From: CAZMGT01 sp964565895
GTDB taxonomy: Bacteria > Armatimonadota > Zipacnadia > UBA1398 > CAZMGT01
Assembly (NCBI GenBank): GCA_964565895.1
Contig: CAZMGT010000042.1
Coordinates: 1-34,455, forward strand
Reading direction: 5' to 3'
DNA length: 34,455 nucleotides
The notes below the pieces were generated by a model that was not told the origin of the DNA, searched no databases, and was given only the letters and a program-made list of their open reading frames with translations. The translations under genes were made by a program, and so were the position numbers. Within the stretch, counting starts at the first letter, position 1, and the number at the start of each line of letters is the position of its first letter. This document shows, piece by piece, positions 1 through 7,601 of this stretch.

Positions 1-419
1 CTCGCGGGCTTCTCGACGTAAACATCCTTGCCCGCCTGGCAGGCGAGGATCGTGCCCAGGGCGTGCCAGTGGTCCGGGGTGGCGATGAACACGGCATCTA
101 CCGCTCCGTCGTCGAGCATCTTGCGGAAGTCCTGGGTAGCTTTGGGGGCTCTGTTTTGAATCTTCTCAATGCTCTTTGCCGCACGCGACGCCCGGCGCAT
201 GTCCGGGTCGCAAACATAGGCCACGACAACGTCCTCGCGCGCGGCGACCGTTCGGGCGAGGTACGACCCCCGGCCGCCCACGCCCATTACGCCCACAACA
301 AACCTCTCGTTGGCGCCCAGAGCGCGGGGACTGGCAAACATCGCACCGGCTGCAGCGAGCCCTAGCGCCGCACCCGTGGACTTTAAAAACTCCCGGCGGC
401 CAACCAGGCGAGCGGACAT
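1..419 (-). CDS. Tat-exported Gfo/Idh/MocA oxidoreductase, N-terminal part
   Basis: This gene enters on the minus strand and is cut by the window edge; only the first 139 residues are visible. It begins with a twin-arginine-like signal (RREFLK at residues 8-13, then an Ala/Gly-rich hydrophobic stretch to about residue 35). The Rossmann dinucleotide-binding start follows (VGVMGVGGRG, residues 42-51). Further on come TPDHWHA (114-120) and VEKP (135-138), the hallmarks of the NAD(P)-dependent Gfo/Idh/MocA family; the Lys of EKP is the usual catalytic residue. The start is ATG at 419-417, with a GGAGGG-type ribosome site just upstream. Members with Tat signals are common in polysaccharide-degrading environmental bacteria and probably act on sugars or their derivatives outside the cytoplasm. 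The substrate cannot be told, and the C-terminal domain is not in the window. Confidence 0.88.
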   Translation of the reverse strand, partial: MSARLVGRREFLKSTGAALGLAAAGAMFASPRALGANERFVVGVMGVGGRGSYLARTVAAREDVVVAYVCDPDMRRASRAAKSIEKIQNRAPKATQDFRKMLDDGAVDAVFIATPDHWHALGTILACQAGKDVYVEKPA

Positions 420-521
420 TTTCGCTCCCTCCCATCCTTCGCGGACAGGCCCTGTGCTCCGCTACTATTCTGCTGCCGCCAAGGCGGACCTGCCGCAGGG
501 GCGAACAGCAGGGGCGCGGCG

Positions 522-550
522 TTGACTTGTCGCCAGGGTCGTGCTACGCT
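522..550 (+). promoter_or_regulatory. Sigma70-like promoter of folE2
   Basis: TTGACT (522-527), a 17-base spacer, then TACGCT (545-550). Transcription would start near 557, leaving a leader of about 48 bases that contains the GGAGGG ribosome site (594-599) of folE2. Confidence 0.55.
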
Positions 551-604
551 CCTCGCGCTTACTGGGTGGCGCGCGCTTGCGCGGCTCCCACGCGGAGGGC
601 GAAA

Positions 605-1390
605 ATGGAGCTCGCCGACTTGGCCCGGCAAAGCGATACGCGGGGGATAAAGCTCGACCGCGCCGGTGTCCGCGGGTTCCATATGCCCCTGCAAATCCGC
701 CAGAAAAACAACGGATTTCAGTGGGTCCTGGGCGATATCGACGCCACGGTGGAGCTTCCCGCGCACTGGCGCGCGACGCACATGAGCCGGTTTATCGAGA
801 TCCTCAACGAGTGGCGCGAAAAGCCCATCTCGGGCGGCGAGATCCGCGAGATCTTGCAGCAGATGACGGAGCGCTTCGAGGCCCCCGGGGCAAGCCTTGC
901 CCTACGTTTTAAATACTTCTTAAAAAAACGCGCCCCCGTGTCGGGCATCGAGTCCATGCTCGACTATCAGTGCGAGTTCCTCGGCGAGCTGCGCGGGGGC
1001 AAGTACGACTTCGTCCTTGGGGTAACCGTCCCCGTGATCGCCGTCTGCCCCTGCTCCAAGGAGGTCGCCGACGAGGGGGCGCACAGCCAGCGCGCCCTCC
1101 TCCGCGCGCGCATTCGCAGCCGGCCCCCGCTGTGGATCGAGGACCTTGTCGCCATCCTCGAGCGCCAGGGGAGCTACGAGGTTTTTCCGCTGCTTAAGCG
1201 CCCCGACGAAAAGCATGTTACCGAGCGCTCGTTCGCCCAGCCCAAGTTCGTGGAGGACATCGTGCGCGACGCTGTCGTCGCCCTGCGCGAGGTCCCGGGA
1301 ATGCGCACCATTGAGGTGACCTGCGAAAGCATGGAGTCTATCCACAACCATACGGCCTACGCCCAAACAACGGTAGATCTGCGCCGCTAG
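605..1390 (+). CDS. folE2: GTP cyclohydrolase FolE2 (type IB)
   Basis: Converts GTP to 7,8-dihydroneopterin triphosphate, the first step towards tetrahydrofolate and also towards queuosine. The protein has 261 residues, normal for FolE2 and unrelated in sequence to FolE (type IA). The family signature CPCSKE is at 148-153 and HSQR at 160-163. Cys148, His160 and Glu202 match the Cys/His/Glu metal-binding set known for FolE2. The C-terminal NHTAYAQT motif is also present. The reading frame is open far upstream, but ATG at 605 is chosen because GGAGGG lies 5 bases before it and the FolE2 homology begins there. The gene diverges from the exported oxidoreductase and has its own promoter. FolE2 is often favoured under zinc limitation because it accepts other metals; no Zur-like site was recognised here. 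Confidence 0.93.
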   Translation: MELADLARQSDTRGIKLDRAGVRGFHMPLQIRQKNNGFQWVLGDIDATVELPAHWRATHMSRFIEILNEWREKPISGGEIREILQQMTERFEAPGASLALRFKYFLKKRAPVSGIESMLDYQCEFLGELRGGKYDFVLGVTVPVIAVCPCSKEVADEGAHSQRALLRARIRSRPPLWIEDLVAILERQGSYEVFPLLKRPDEKHVTERSFAQPKFVEDIVRDAVVALREVPGMRTIEVTCESMESIHNHTAYAQTTVDLRR

Positions 1391-1419
1391 CCCCAGGCAG
1401 AGGGCGCCCCCGCCGCCGA

Positions 1420-1448
1420 TTGACGGTGATACTGCCCTCCGCTACGAT
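1420..1448 (+). promoter_or_regulatory. Sigma70-like promoter giving a near-leaderless mRNA
   Basis: TTGACG (1420-1425), 17-base spacer, TACGAT (1443-1448). The expected start site is about 1455, at most three bases before the ATG at 1458. No Shine-Dalgarno-like sequence is present, so the downstream oxidoreductase is probably translated from a leaderless message. Confidence 0.55.
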
Positions 1449-1457
1449 CGGTCCGCC

Positions 1458-2630
1458 ATGAGCGAGACGATCGGCATCGGCGTTGTCGGCTATGGGTTCA
1501 TCGGCAAGGTGCGCGCGCACGTTTACCGCAGCCTGGCCTTTTACTACAGCTCCCTGCCCGTCGAGCCGCGGCTCGTAGGCGTGTGCACCTCGGGCGAGGA
1601 GACGGCGCGCGCCGCCCGCGCCCACGGCGGCTTTCGCTTTTATACCACACACGTTAACGAGCTTTTGCTTTGCGACGAAATTCGCATTATCGACATCTGC
1701 ACGCCAAACCACCTGCACTGCCCGCAGGTCGTCGCTGCGCTTCAGGCGGGCAAGCACGTCTATTGCGACAAGCCCCTGTGCGTTAACGCCGAGGAGGCGC
1801 GGGTAATCCTCAACGCCGCGCAGCAGGCAAAGCAGTGCCGCGGGCAAATGGCCTTTCACTATCGCTTCGTCCCCGCGGTACTCCGCGCGCGCCAGCTTGT
1901 GGACGAGGGGTTTGTCGGGCGCGTGTTTCACTTTCGCGTTGCTTACTACCACAGCGGGTATACGGACCCCGAGCGGCCGATGAGCTGGCGCCTGCGCCGC
2001 AAGCACGCCGGCGGGGGCGCCTTGTTCGACCTCGGCTCGCACGCCGTAGACCTCGCTCGGCACCTTGTCGGCGAGATCGTCCGCGTGTTCGCCCAGCTTC
2101 CCACGTTCATCGGCGAGCGCCCCACAGCGCCGGGGAGCGCGGAGCGCGAGCCGGTGGATGTAGACGACTATGCCGCGCTGCTCGTTGAGACGGAGAGCGG
2201 GGCCACGGGGATAATCGAAGCCTCGCGCATGGCCAGCGGGAGCAACGACCGCCTGTGGTTTGAGATCTACGGCGAGCACGGCGCCCTGCGCTGGGACCTT
2301 GAGGACCCGCTGTGGCTTTATGCGTTCGACGCCCGCGCGCCCGGTGAGCCCATCGGCGGCCGGCGGGGGTGGACGCGCATCGAGTGCGTGCAGCGTTACC
2401 CCGCGCCCGCGGCCTTGCCCGGGGAGAAATGCGCGCCCGGGTGGGAGCGCTTTCACGCCGCCGCGCAATATCACTTTTTGGAGTGTATCTGCCAGGGGCG
2501 CGAGCCGAGCCCCTCGCTCGCCGATGGCGCGCAGTGCCAGTTTGTCCTTGAAGCTGCGCAGGTCTCCGCCCAGCGCCGCGGTTGGGTCGAGGTGCGCGAG
2601 GTCGCCGAGGGCGCCGTGCGCAGCGTATAG
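1458..2630 (+). CDS. Gfo/Idh/MocA family oxidoreductase (cytoplasmic)
   Basis: A 390-residue NAD(P)-dependent oxidoreductase. The N-terminal Rossmann fold starts with GVVGYGFIG (8-16), CTPNHLH is at 81-87, and the family's EKP motif appears as CDKP (103-106), keeping the catalytic Lys105. In the C-terminal GFO_IDH_MocA domain, GALFDLGSHAVD (187-198) carries the usual D...H pair. There is no signal peptide, so unlike the first gene in the window it acts in the cytoplasm. Likely substrates are sugars, inositols or amino-sugar derivatives; the sequence does not say which. It is the first gene of a tight same-strand run with the PHP gene (28 bases downstream), trxB and purB. No ribosome site precedes the ATG. 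Confidence 0.88.
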   Translation: MSETIGIGVVGYGFIGKVRAHVYRSLAFYYSSLPVEPRLVGVCTSGEETARAARAHGGFRFYTTHVNELLLCDEIRIIDICTPNHLHCPQVVAALQAGKHVYCDKPLCVNAEEARVILNAAQQAKQCRGQMAFHYRFVPAVLRARQLVDEGFVGRVFHFRVAYYHSGYTDPERPMSWRLRRKHAGGGALFDLGSHAVDLARHLVGEIVRVFAQLPTFIGERPTAPGSAEREPVDVDDYAALLVETESGATGIIEASRMASGSNDRLWFEIYGEHGALRWDLEDPLWLYAFDARAPGEPIGGRRGWTRIECVQRYPAPAALPGEKCAPGWERFHAAAQYHFLECICQGREPSPSLADGAQCQFVLEAAQVSAQRRGWVEVREVAEGAVRSV

Positions 2631-2658
2631 CGCTCGCTTCCGCGCGGAGGTTTGCTCG

Positions 2659-3306
2659 ATGTTCCGCATCGATCTTCACGTACACACCCGTCGCTATTCC
2701 CCGTGCGCCATTGCCACGGCCACGGAGATGATCCGCGCGGCGATCCTCGCCGGCCTAGACGGCATCGCGATTACCGAGCACGGGGTTGAGTACGACCGCG
2801 AGCTTTTGCGCCAGGAGCGCGAGCGAGCGGGGCTTAGCGAGTTCGTCGTCCTCGTGGGGCAGGAGGTCGCCTGTTACGCCCACGGCCGCTATGCGGGCGA
2901 GTTTCTCGTCTTCGGCTGCCATCCGCCTGTTGACCCCGGGTCAACGTGCGAGCCGGAGGAGCTTGTGCGCGCGGTCCACGAGCGCGGGGGAATCGTCATT
3001 GCCGCGCATCCGTTCCGCTACTCTTTGGAGGTGGGCCGGGGGCAGTGCGCGTTGGGCGTGGACGCCGTCGAGGTGCTCAACGCCAACTGCGACGACGAGC
3101 GCAACTACCTCGCCCGCCAAGCGGCGGAGGCCGCCGGCCTGCCGCAGGTCGCGGGAAGCGACGCGCACACGGTGCGCGTGGTGGGCCGCTATGTCACGGA
3201 GTTTGACGTGCCCGTGCGCACGGAGGAGGAGCTCGTGCGCGAGGTGAAAGAAGGCCGCTGCCGGGCGGTGGCCTTGGCCTCGCTGGGCATGGCGGAGGTG
3301 AGCTAG
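2659..3306 (+). CDS. PHP-domain metal-dependent phosphoesterase
   Basis: A 215-residue stand-alone PHP domain. The metal-binding motifs are all present in order: DLHVH (5-9, His7 and His9), TEH (39-41), GQEV (68-71, Glu69), AHPF (116-119, His117) and SDAH (167-170, Asp168 and His170). PHP proteins of this size hydrolyse phosphate esters of small molecules or nucleotides; the actual substrate is unknown. The reading frame continues upstream into the preceding gene, but ATG at 2659 is preceded by GGAGG (2646-2650) at good spacing and is where PHP homology starts. It lies 28 bases after the oxidoreductase and 3 bases before trxB, so the genes are probably co-transcribed. Confidence 0.88.
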   Translation: MFRIDLHVHTRRYSPCAIATATEMIRAAILAGLDGIAITEHGVEYDRELLRQERERAGLSEFVVLVGQEVACYAHGRYAGEFLVFGCHPPVDPGSTCEPEELVRAVHERGGIVIAAHPFRYSLEVGRGQCALGVDAVEVLNANCDDERNYLARQAAEAAGLPQVAGSDAHTVRVVGRYVTEFDVPVRTEEELVREVKEGRCRAVALASLGMAEVS

Positions 3307-3309
3307 CCC

Positions 3310-4233
3310 ATGGGCGATGTTAGCGACGTGGTGATCCTCGGCGCGGGGCCGGCGGGCCTCTCCGCGGCGATCTATGCCGCGCGCGGGGGCCTGAGCCTGC
3401 GCGTGTTGGAAAAACTCCTCCCCGGCGGCCAGGTGACAAACACCGACCGCGTGGAGAACTACCTCGGCTTCCCCCAGCCCATCCCCGGGGGGGAGCTCGC
3501 CTCGCGCATGGCCGAGCACGCCGCGCGCTTTGGCATTAACCCCGAGATGGCCGAGGCCCTTGCCGTGCGCCGCGAGGACGACCTGCTCGTCGTAAAAACG
3601 CCCGAGGGCGAGGTCGCCGCGCGCACGGTGATCGTGTGCACCGGCGCGCGCCAGCGCAAGCTCGGCGTGCCCGGCGAGGAGGAGCTGCGCGGCGGCGGGG
3701 TGTCCTATTGCGCCACGTGCGACGGCTTTTTCTTTAAAAACCAAGAGGTGGTCGTCGTCGGCGGGGGCGACTCCGCCCTGGAAGAGGCGATCTATCTCTC
3801 TGGGATCTGCAAAAAGGTCCGCGTAATACACCGGCGCGATGCCCTGCGCGCCGTGCGCGCTCTGCAAGACGAGGCGTTCTCGCGCGAGAACATCGAGTTC
3901 GTCTGGAACACCGTGGTGGAGGAGATCCTCGGCGAGGAAGGCAAAGTACGGGCGGTGCGCACGAAAAACGTAAAGACGGGCGAGGTGGGGGAGATCGCGA
4001 CAAGCGCCGTGTTCATCTACGTTGGCCTTGTCCCCAACTCCGACTGCGTGAAGGAGCTGTGCGAGCTGGACGAGGCCGGGTTTGTGAAAACCGACATGTT
4101 CATGCACACGTCGGCGCGCGGCGTGTTTGCCGCGGGCGATGTGCGCGCGGGAAACTATCGCCAGATCGCCATGGCCGTGGGCGACGGGGCAACAGCGGCG
4201 ACGAGCGCCATTCGCTACTGCCTCGAGGGCTAG
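3310..4233 (+). CDS. trxB: Thioredoxin reductase (NADPH)
   Basis: A 307-residue flavoprotein that passes electrons from NADPH to thioredoxin in the cytoplasm, which keeps ribonucleotide reductase and other thiol enzymes reduced. Visible parts are the FAD-binding GAGPAG (11-16), the redox-active CATC disulfide (134-137), and the NAD(P)-binding GGGDSA (151-156). HRRDALR (174-180) fits the HRRxxxR pattern linked to NADPH preference. The second FAD motif FAAGD is near the C-terminus, with the QIAMAVGDGA stretch after it. Length and domain order are standard for the low-molecular-weight type. It starts three bases after the PHP stop codon, so it is translationally close to its upstream neighbours. 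Confidence 0.95.
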   Translation: MGDVSDVVILGAGPAGLSAAIYAARGGLSLRVLEKLLPGGQVTNTDRVENYLGFPQPIPGGELASRMAEHAARFGINPEMAEALAVRREDDLLVVKTPEGEVAARTVIVCTGARQRKLGVPGEEELRGGGVSYCATCDGFFFKNQEVVVVGGGDSALEEAIYLSGICKKVRVIHRRDALRAVRALQDEAFSRENIEFVWNTVVEEILGEEGKVRAVRTKNVKTGEVGEIATSAVFIYVGLVPNSDCVKELCELDEAGFVKTDMFMHTSARGVFAAGDVRAGNYRQIAMAVGDGATAATSAIRYCLEG

Positions 4234-4254
4234 CTTGGGGTCGGGTGCTGCATC

Positions 4255-5652
4255 GTGAGCAACGAGCTATCCATGTTCGACTGTGTTAGCCCGCTCGACT
4301 TCCGCTACTACGGGCCGAACAAAGAGCTCGTCCGCCTGCTTTCGCCCTATGTCACCGAGCGCGCGCGGCTGGAGTATGAGAAGAAGGTAGAGTGCGCCCT
4401 TGCCCGCGTGCTTGCCCGGCGCGGCGTGTGTCGGCCCGAGGACGCCCAGGCGATCGAGCGCGCCTGCGCCGAGGTTACCGCGGAGGAGGTCGCCCGCGAG
4501 GAGGAGCGCATCCACCACAACATTCGCGCGCTCGTTAACTGCATCAGGCGGCGCGTCCCCGAGGCCGCCCGGCCGTTCGTGCACCTGTGCGCGACCTCGT
4601 TCGACATCATCGACACGGCGCTTGCCGCACGCTTTCGCGACTGCGCCCGCGAGGCGATCGTCCCCACGCTGCTCGAGCTCGAGCGCACGCTCATTAACCT
4701 TGCCCTGCGCGAGAAGGACCGCCTGCAGATCGGCCGCACGCACGGGCAACATGCTGTCCCCATAACGTTCGGCTTTGCCATAGCGGAGTACGTCAGCCGA
4801 TTGGGCGGGCGGCTCGAGGCGATACAGCGCGCGGCGGACGGGCTGCGCGGGAAGTTCTCCGGGGCGGTGGGCGCGTATAACGCCTCGCGCCTGTTTTTCG
4901 ACGACCCCGAGCAGTTCGAGCGCGAGGTGCTCGCCGAGCTGGAGCTCGAGCCCTCGCCTCACTCCACGCAAATCGTCGAGCCCGAGCCCATGGCCGACTT
5001 CTTCCACGCGCTCATCTCGTGCTTCTCCGTGCTTGCCGCGCTCGCCGACGACATGCGCCATCTGCAGCGCACGGAGATCGCCGAGGTGGGCGAGGTGTTC
5101 GAGCGCGAGCAGGTGGGCTCGTCAACCATGCCCCATAAGCGCAACCCGTGGAATTTCGAGAACGTCAAGTCCATGTATAAAGCCTTTCTCCCGCGCATGA
5201 TTACCGTGTACTTAGACCAGCTCTCCGAACACCAGCGCGATCTGACAAACTCTGCCACAAACCGCTTTTTGCCGGAGATAATCGTTGCCCTGGTCGCTTC
5301 TGCGTTGCGGCTAAACAAGGTCATGTCGCGCCTGGTTGTTGATGCGCAGCACATGCGGCGCAACCTCGAGCTTAGCCAAGGGATGATCGCCGCCGAGCCA
5401 CTTTATATCCTCCTCGCCGCGCACGGTCACCCCGATGCCCACGAAGCGGTGCGCAAACTAACGCTGCGCGCGCAGGAAACCGGTCGGCCGATACACGAGC
5501 TTGCCGAACAGTCGCCCGAACTTGCCCCATATTGGGAGAAGCTCAACGCGGAGCAGCGACAGTTAATACGCGATCCTTCGCGCTATGTTGGTATTGCCGC
5601 GGAGAAGACGGAGAAGATCTGTGCGCAGTGGCGCGAGCGACTGAACTTGTAA
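4255..5652 (+). CDS. purB: Adenylosuccinate lyase
   Basis: A 465-residue member of the fumarase/aspartase superfamily. It removes fumarate from SAICAR and from adenylosuccinate in purine synthesis. The superfamily signature SSTMPHKRNP is at 289-298 and contains the catalytic serine loop. RTHGQHAVP (161-169) carries an active-site His, and HHN (87-89) is the other conserved His region. The start is taken as GTG at 4255; ATG at 4273 would shorten it by six residues, and neither has a strong ribosome site. It follows trxB by 21 bases on the same strand and probably ends that operon, though no clear hairpin terminator follows it. Fumarate from this reaction can feed the fumarase encoded later in the window. 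Confidence 0.93.
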   Translation: MSNELSMFDCVSPLDFRYYGPNKELVRLLSPYVTERARLEYEKKVECALARVLARRGVCRPEDAQAIERACAEVTAEEVAREEERIHHNIRALVNCIRRRVPEAARPFVHLCATSFDIIDTALAARFRDCAREAIVPTLLELERTLINLALREKDRLQIGRTHGQHAVPITFGFAIAEYVSRLGGRLEAIQRAADGLRGKFSGAVGAYNASRLFFDDPEQFEREVLAELELEPSPHSTQIVEPEPMADFFHALISCFSVLAALADDMRHLQRTEIAEVGEVFEREQVGSSTMPHKRNPWNFENVKSMYKAFLPRMITVYLDQLSEHQRDLTNSATNRFLPEIIVALVASALRLNKVMSRLVVDAQHMRRNLELSQGMIAAEPLYILLAAHGHPDAHEAVRKLTLRAQETGRPIHELAEQSPELAPYWEKLNAEQRQLIRDPSRYVGIAAEKTEKICAQWRERLNL

Positions 5653-6023
5653 GGAAAAAGTTTGGTTTGAAGGCAGGGATGGAAAGAATCTTTTCGTAAA
5701 TGACTAGCGGAGTTTTAATAGCGAAGCGAACAGTGCGCGGACAAGTTGCGCGGGACATTGACAATTGAGGTGCTGAGCGTAGAGCCCAGCCGAGTGGCGG
5801 GCGCGTTACGGCGTTGCGGTGTTGCTCCCTGCGGCGGCGCCTGGGCTTGGCGTGGGCGCCTGCCGTCGGGCAGCGCGATGTGCAGTGGACCGGTATAGTG
5901 GCGCCGGCGGGGGCAACGCTTGTTGTCCGGGTTGTTTGTTTGTAACCGCTTGCTGCCCGTTGTGGGTAGCGCAGCGCGCAACGCGCGGTTAATCTAGCCG
6001 CGAAGAGAGGGCTGCGATCGAGG
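5653..6023. other. 371-base gap between purB and the Lys-rich gene
   Basis: No convincing coding frame on either strand; the open frames on the minus strand are Arg-rich shadow frames. A TATAGT (5894-5899) resembles a -10 box but has no good -35. TTGACA (5758-5763) has no -10 at normal distance. The stretch is GC-rich with several short self-complementary pieces but no T-run. It may hold the promoter and a long leader of the Lys-rich gene, or an RNA that I cannot identify. Confidence 0.4.
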
Positions 6024-6185
6024 ATGCCTGCTAAGAAGACGGCCAAGAAGGCCACTAAGAAAGCGACCAAGAAGAAAGCTACTAAGAAGAAAGTTACCAA
6101 AAAGAAAGCCACCAAGAAGAAAGCAACAAAGAAAAAAGCTACAAAGAAAAAAGCGACCAAGAAAAAAGCTACAAAGAAAAAGTAG
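6024..6185 (+). CDS. Small Lys-rich histone-H1-like protein
   Basis: A 53-residue protein made almost only of Lys, Ala and Thr: 30 of 53 residues are Lys. After MPAKKTAKKATKK it consists of eight consecutive pentads, seven ATKKK and one VTKKK (residues 14-53), ending in TAG. Such tails bind DNA through charge. They resemble the C-terminal arms of bacterial histone-H1-like proteins and of Lys-rich HU variants, but here there is no globular domain, so a free-standing nucleoid-compacting peptide is the best guess. The start has AGG just before ATG at 6024 and a GAGAGGG further up. A Rho-independent terminator follows at 6225-6266, which supports a separate transcription unit. Base composition is far more A-rich than in the neighbours. 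Confidence 0.75.
   Translation: MPAKKTAKKATKKATKKKATKKKVTKKKATKKKATKKKATKKKATKKKATKKK
6063..6182 (+). repeat. Eight 15-base coding tandem repeats
   Basis: Eight in-frame 15-base units encode the (A/V)TKKK pentads of the Lys-rich protein. Units differ mainly at synonymous positions (AAA/AAG for Lys, GCT/GCG/GCC/GCA for Ala), so they are not recent perfect copies. The unit number could vary between strains. Confidence 0.9.
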
Positions 6186-6224
6186 TTGCCCCCAACGCCC
6201 CGTCCGGACCACTGTGCCGCGCTC

Positions 6225-6266
6225 GAGCGTGAGAGGCCCCCTGCGCTTCTCACGCTCATTTCTTTT
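6225..6266 (+). terminator. Rho-independent terminator after the Lys-rich gene
   Basis: Perfect 10-bp stem GAGCGTGAGA (6225-6234) with TCTCACGCTC (6248-6257), a 13-base loop, then ATTTCTTTT (6258-6266). It ends transcription of the Lys-rich gene and separates it from the aminotransferase. Confidence 0.8.
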
Positions 6267-6267
6267 G

Positions 6268-6273
6268 TATAAT
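6268..6273 (+). promoter_or_regulatory. TATAAT -10 box before the aminotransferase
   Basis: A consensus TATAAT directly after the terminator T-run. No good -35 exists; the position falls inside the terminator stem (TTCTCA at 6247 has a short spacer). The expected start near 6280 would leave a leader of about 12 bases that starts at the GAGGTG ribosome site. Confidence 0.45.
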
Positions 6274-6291
6274 CCTCGCGAGGTGATCCCC

Positions 6292-7572
6292 GTGCCCACT
6301 GACGCCGAGGTTAAAAAAATTATCGAGCTCTACCGCCGCCACCTCAACCGCTCCCTCGCCGACTTGCTCCGCTTTATGGGTTTTGAGGCCATCGAGGTCC
6401 GCGGCCAGGGGGCGACCGTTTACGACACCGCGGGCAACGAATACATCGACTGCCTCGCCGGCTTCGGCGCCCTGTCCATGGGCCACGCCCCCCAGCCAAT
6501 CGTCGACGCCGTAGTTGACCAGGCGCAAAAGCTCCCCCTCTCCACCCGCCTGCTCTTCTCCGCCCCCGAGGCCGAGCTTGCCGCGCAGCTCGCCCGCATT
6601 ACCCCGGGCGACCTGCAATATACCTTCTTCTGCAACAGCGGGGCGGAGGCTGTCGAGGGCGCGCTTAAGCTCGCCCGCTTTCACACCAAGCGCACGAAAA
6701 TCGTCGGCGCCATCGGCGGCTTTCATGGAAAGACGTTCGGCGCGCTTTCCGCCTCGGGCCGCGATGTTTACAAAGCCCCTTTTCAACCTCTTGTCCCAGA
6801 CTTCGCCCACGTCCCCTACGGCGACATCGAGGCCCTCGACCGCGCGGTAGACGAGCGCACGGCAGCGGTGATCCTCGAGCCCATCCAGGGCGAGGCCGGG
6901 GTAATTATCCCTCCCCAGGGCTATCTCAGGCAGGCGCGCGAGCTGTGCACCGAGCGCGGCGCGCTGCTCATCCTCGACGAGGTGCAAACGGGAATGGGGC
7001 GCACGGGCAAGAACTTCGCCGCCGAGCACGAGGGCGTCGTGCCCGACATTATGACGCTGGGCAAAGCGTTGGGCGGCGGAGTAATGCCCATCGGGGCGTT
7101 CGTGGGCACCCCCGCGGTGTGGACGATGTTCGACGAAAACCCCCTGCTCCACTCCTCGACGTTCGGGGGCAACCCCCTCGCCTGCCGCGCGGGGCTCGCG
7201 GCGATCGACATGCTCGAGCGCGAGAACCTCGCCGCGCGCGCCGCGGAGCTCGGTGGATACTTCTTGGCCAAGCTCCGGCAGCTCGCCCGCCGCTACCCGC
7301 AGCTTATCGAGGAGGTGCGCGGGCGCGGCCTGCTTATCGGGGTGAGCTTCGCCGACGCCGACGTGGGAGGCATGGTCATCGCCGCGCTTGCTGCGCGTCG
7401 CGTGCTCGCCGCGTATATGCTAAACAATCCCAAGGTGGTGCGCTTCGAGCCGCCGCTGACCATCGCCCGCGAGGAGATCGACCAGGTGCTTTTGCGTTTC
7501 GCCGAGGCGCTTGAGCAAACGGCGCACACGTTGGCCGAGCTGGGCATCGAGGTGCCTGGGGAAACGGAGTAA
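6292..7572 (+). CDS. Class III PLP-dependent aminotransferase (putrescine/ornithine type)
   Basis: A 426-residue PLP enzyme of aminotransferase class III. CNSGAEA (114-120) binds the cofactor phosphate, EPIQGEAG is at 196-203, and LILDEVQTGMGRTGK (226-240) holds Asp229. LGKALGGG (256-263) contains the Schiff-base Lys258, and STFGGNPLAC follows. The N-terminal pattern (RHLNRSLADLLRFMGFE, then YIDCLAGFGALSMGH) is closest to the putrescine aminotransferase and ornithine aminotransferase group rather than to ArgD, but the substrate is an inference. The start chosen is GTG at 6292 with GAGGTG 6-7 bases upstream; the open frame extends back through the terminator, which is not credible coding. The TPR gene follows by 29 bases and is probably co-transcribed. 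Confidence 0.85.
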   Translation: MPTDAEVKKIIELYRRHLNRSLADLLRFMGFEAIEVRGQGATVYDTAGNEYIDCLAGFGALSMGHAPQPIVDAVVDQAQKLPLSTRLLFSAPEAELAAQLARITPGDLQYTFFCNSGAEAVEGALKLARFHTKRTKIVGAIGGFHGKTFGALSASGRDVYKAPFQPLVPDFAHVPYGDIEALDRAVDERTAAVILEPIQGEAGVIIPPQGYLRQARELCTERGALLILDEVQTGMGRTGKNFAAEHEGVVPDIMTLGKALGGGVMPIGAFVGTPAVWTMFDENPLLHSSTFGGNPLACRAGLAAIDMLERENLAARAAELGGYFLAKLRQLARRYPQLIEEVRGRGLLIGVSFADADVGGMVIAALAARRVLAAYMLNNPKVVRFEPPLTIAREEIDQVLLRFAEALEQTAHTLAELGIEVPGETE

Positions 7573-7601
7573 AGCTTATCGCACGCTGGGGAGGCAGGCT
7601 C

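Noticed and set aside
176..604. 143-codon upward extension of the folE2 frame
   Set aside because: It is Arg/Pro-rich, overlaps the divergent oxidoreductase, and contains the promoter; the ribosome site and homology support ATG at 605.
1338..2669. Long minus-strand frame opposite the second oxidoreductase, and similar long frames opposite most genes
   Set aside because: GC-rich DNA gives long antisense frames; their translations are His/Arg/Ala-rich and match no family, while the plus-strand genes have clear motifs.
5758..5763. TTGACA as the -35 box of a promoter for the Lys-rich gene
   Set aside because: No TATAAT-like sequence 16-18 bases downstream.
5543..6299. Minus-strand frames with a Phe/Leu/Val/Ala-rich repeat that look like a membrane protein
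   Set aside because: They are the antisense reading of the Lys-rich pentad repeat; the plus strand has the start, stop and terminator in the right order.
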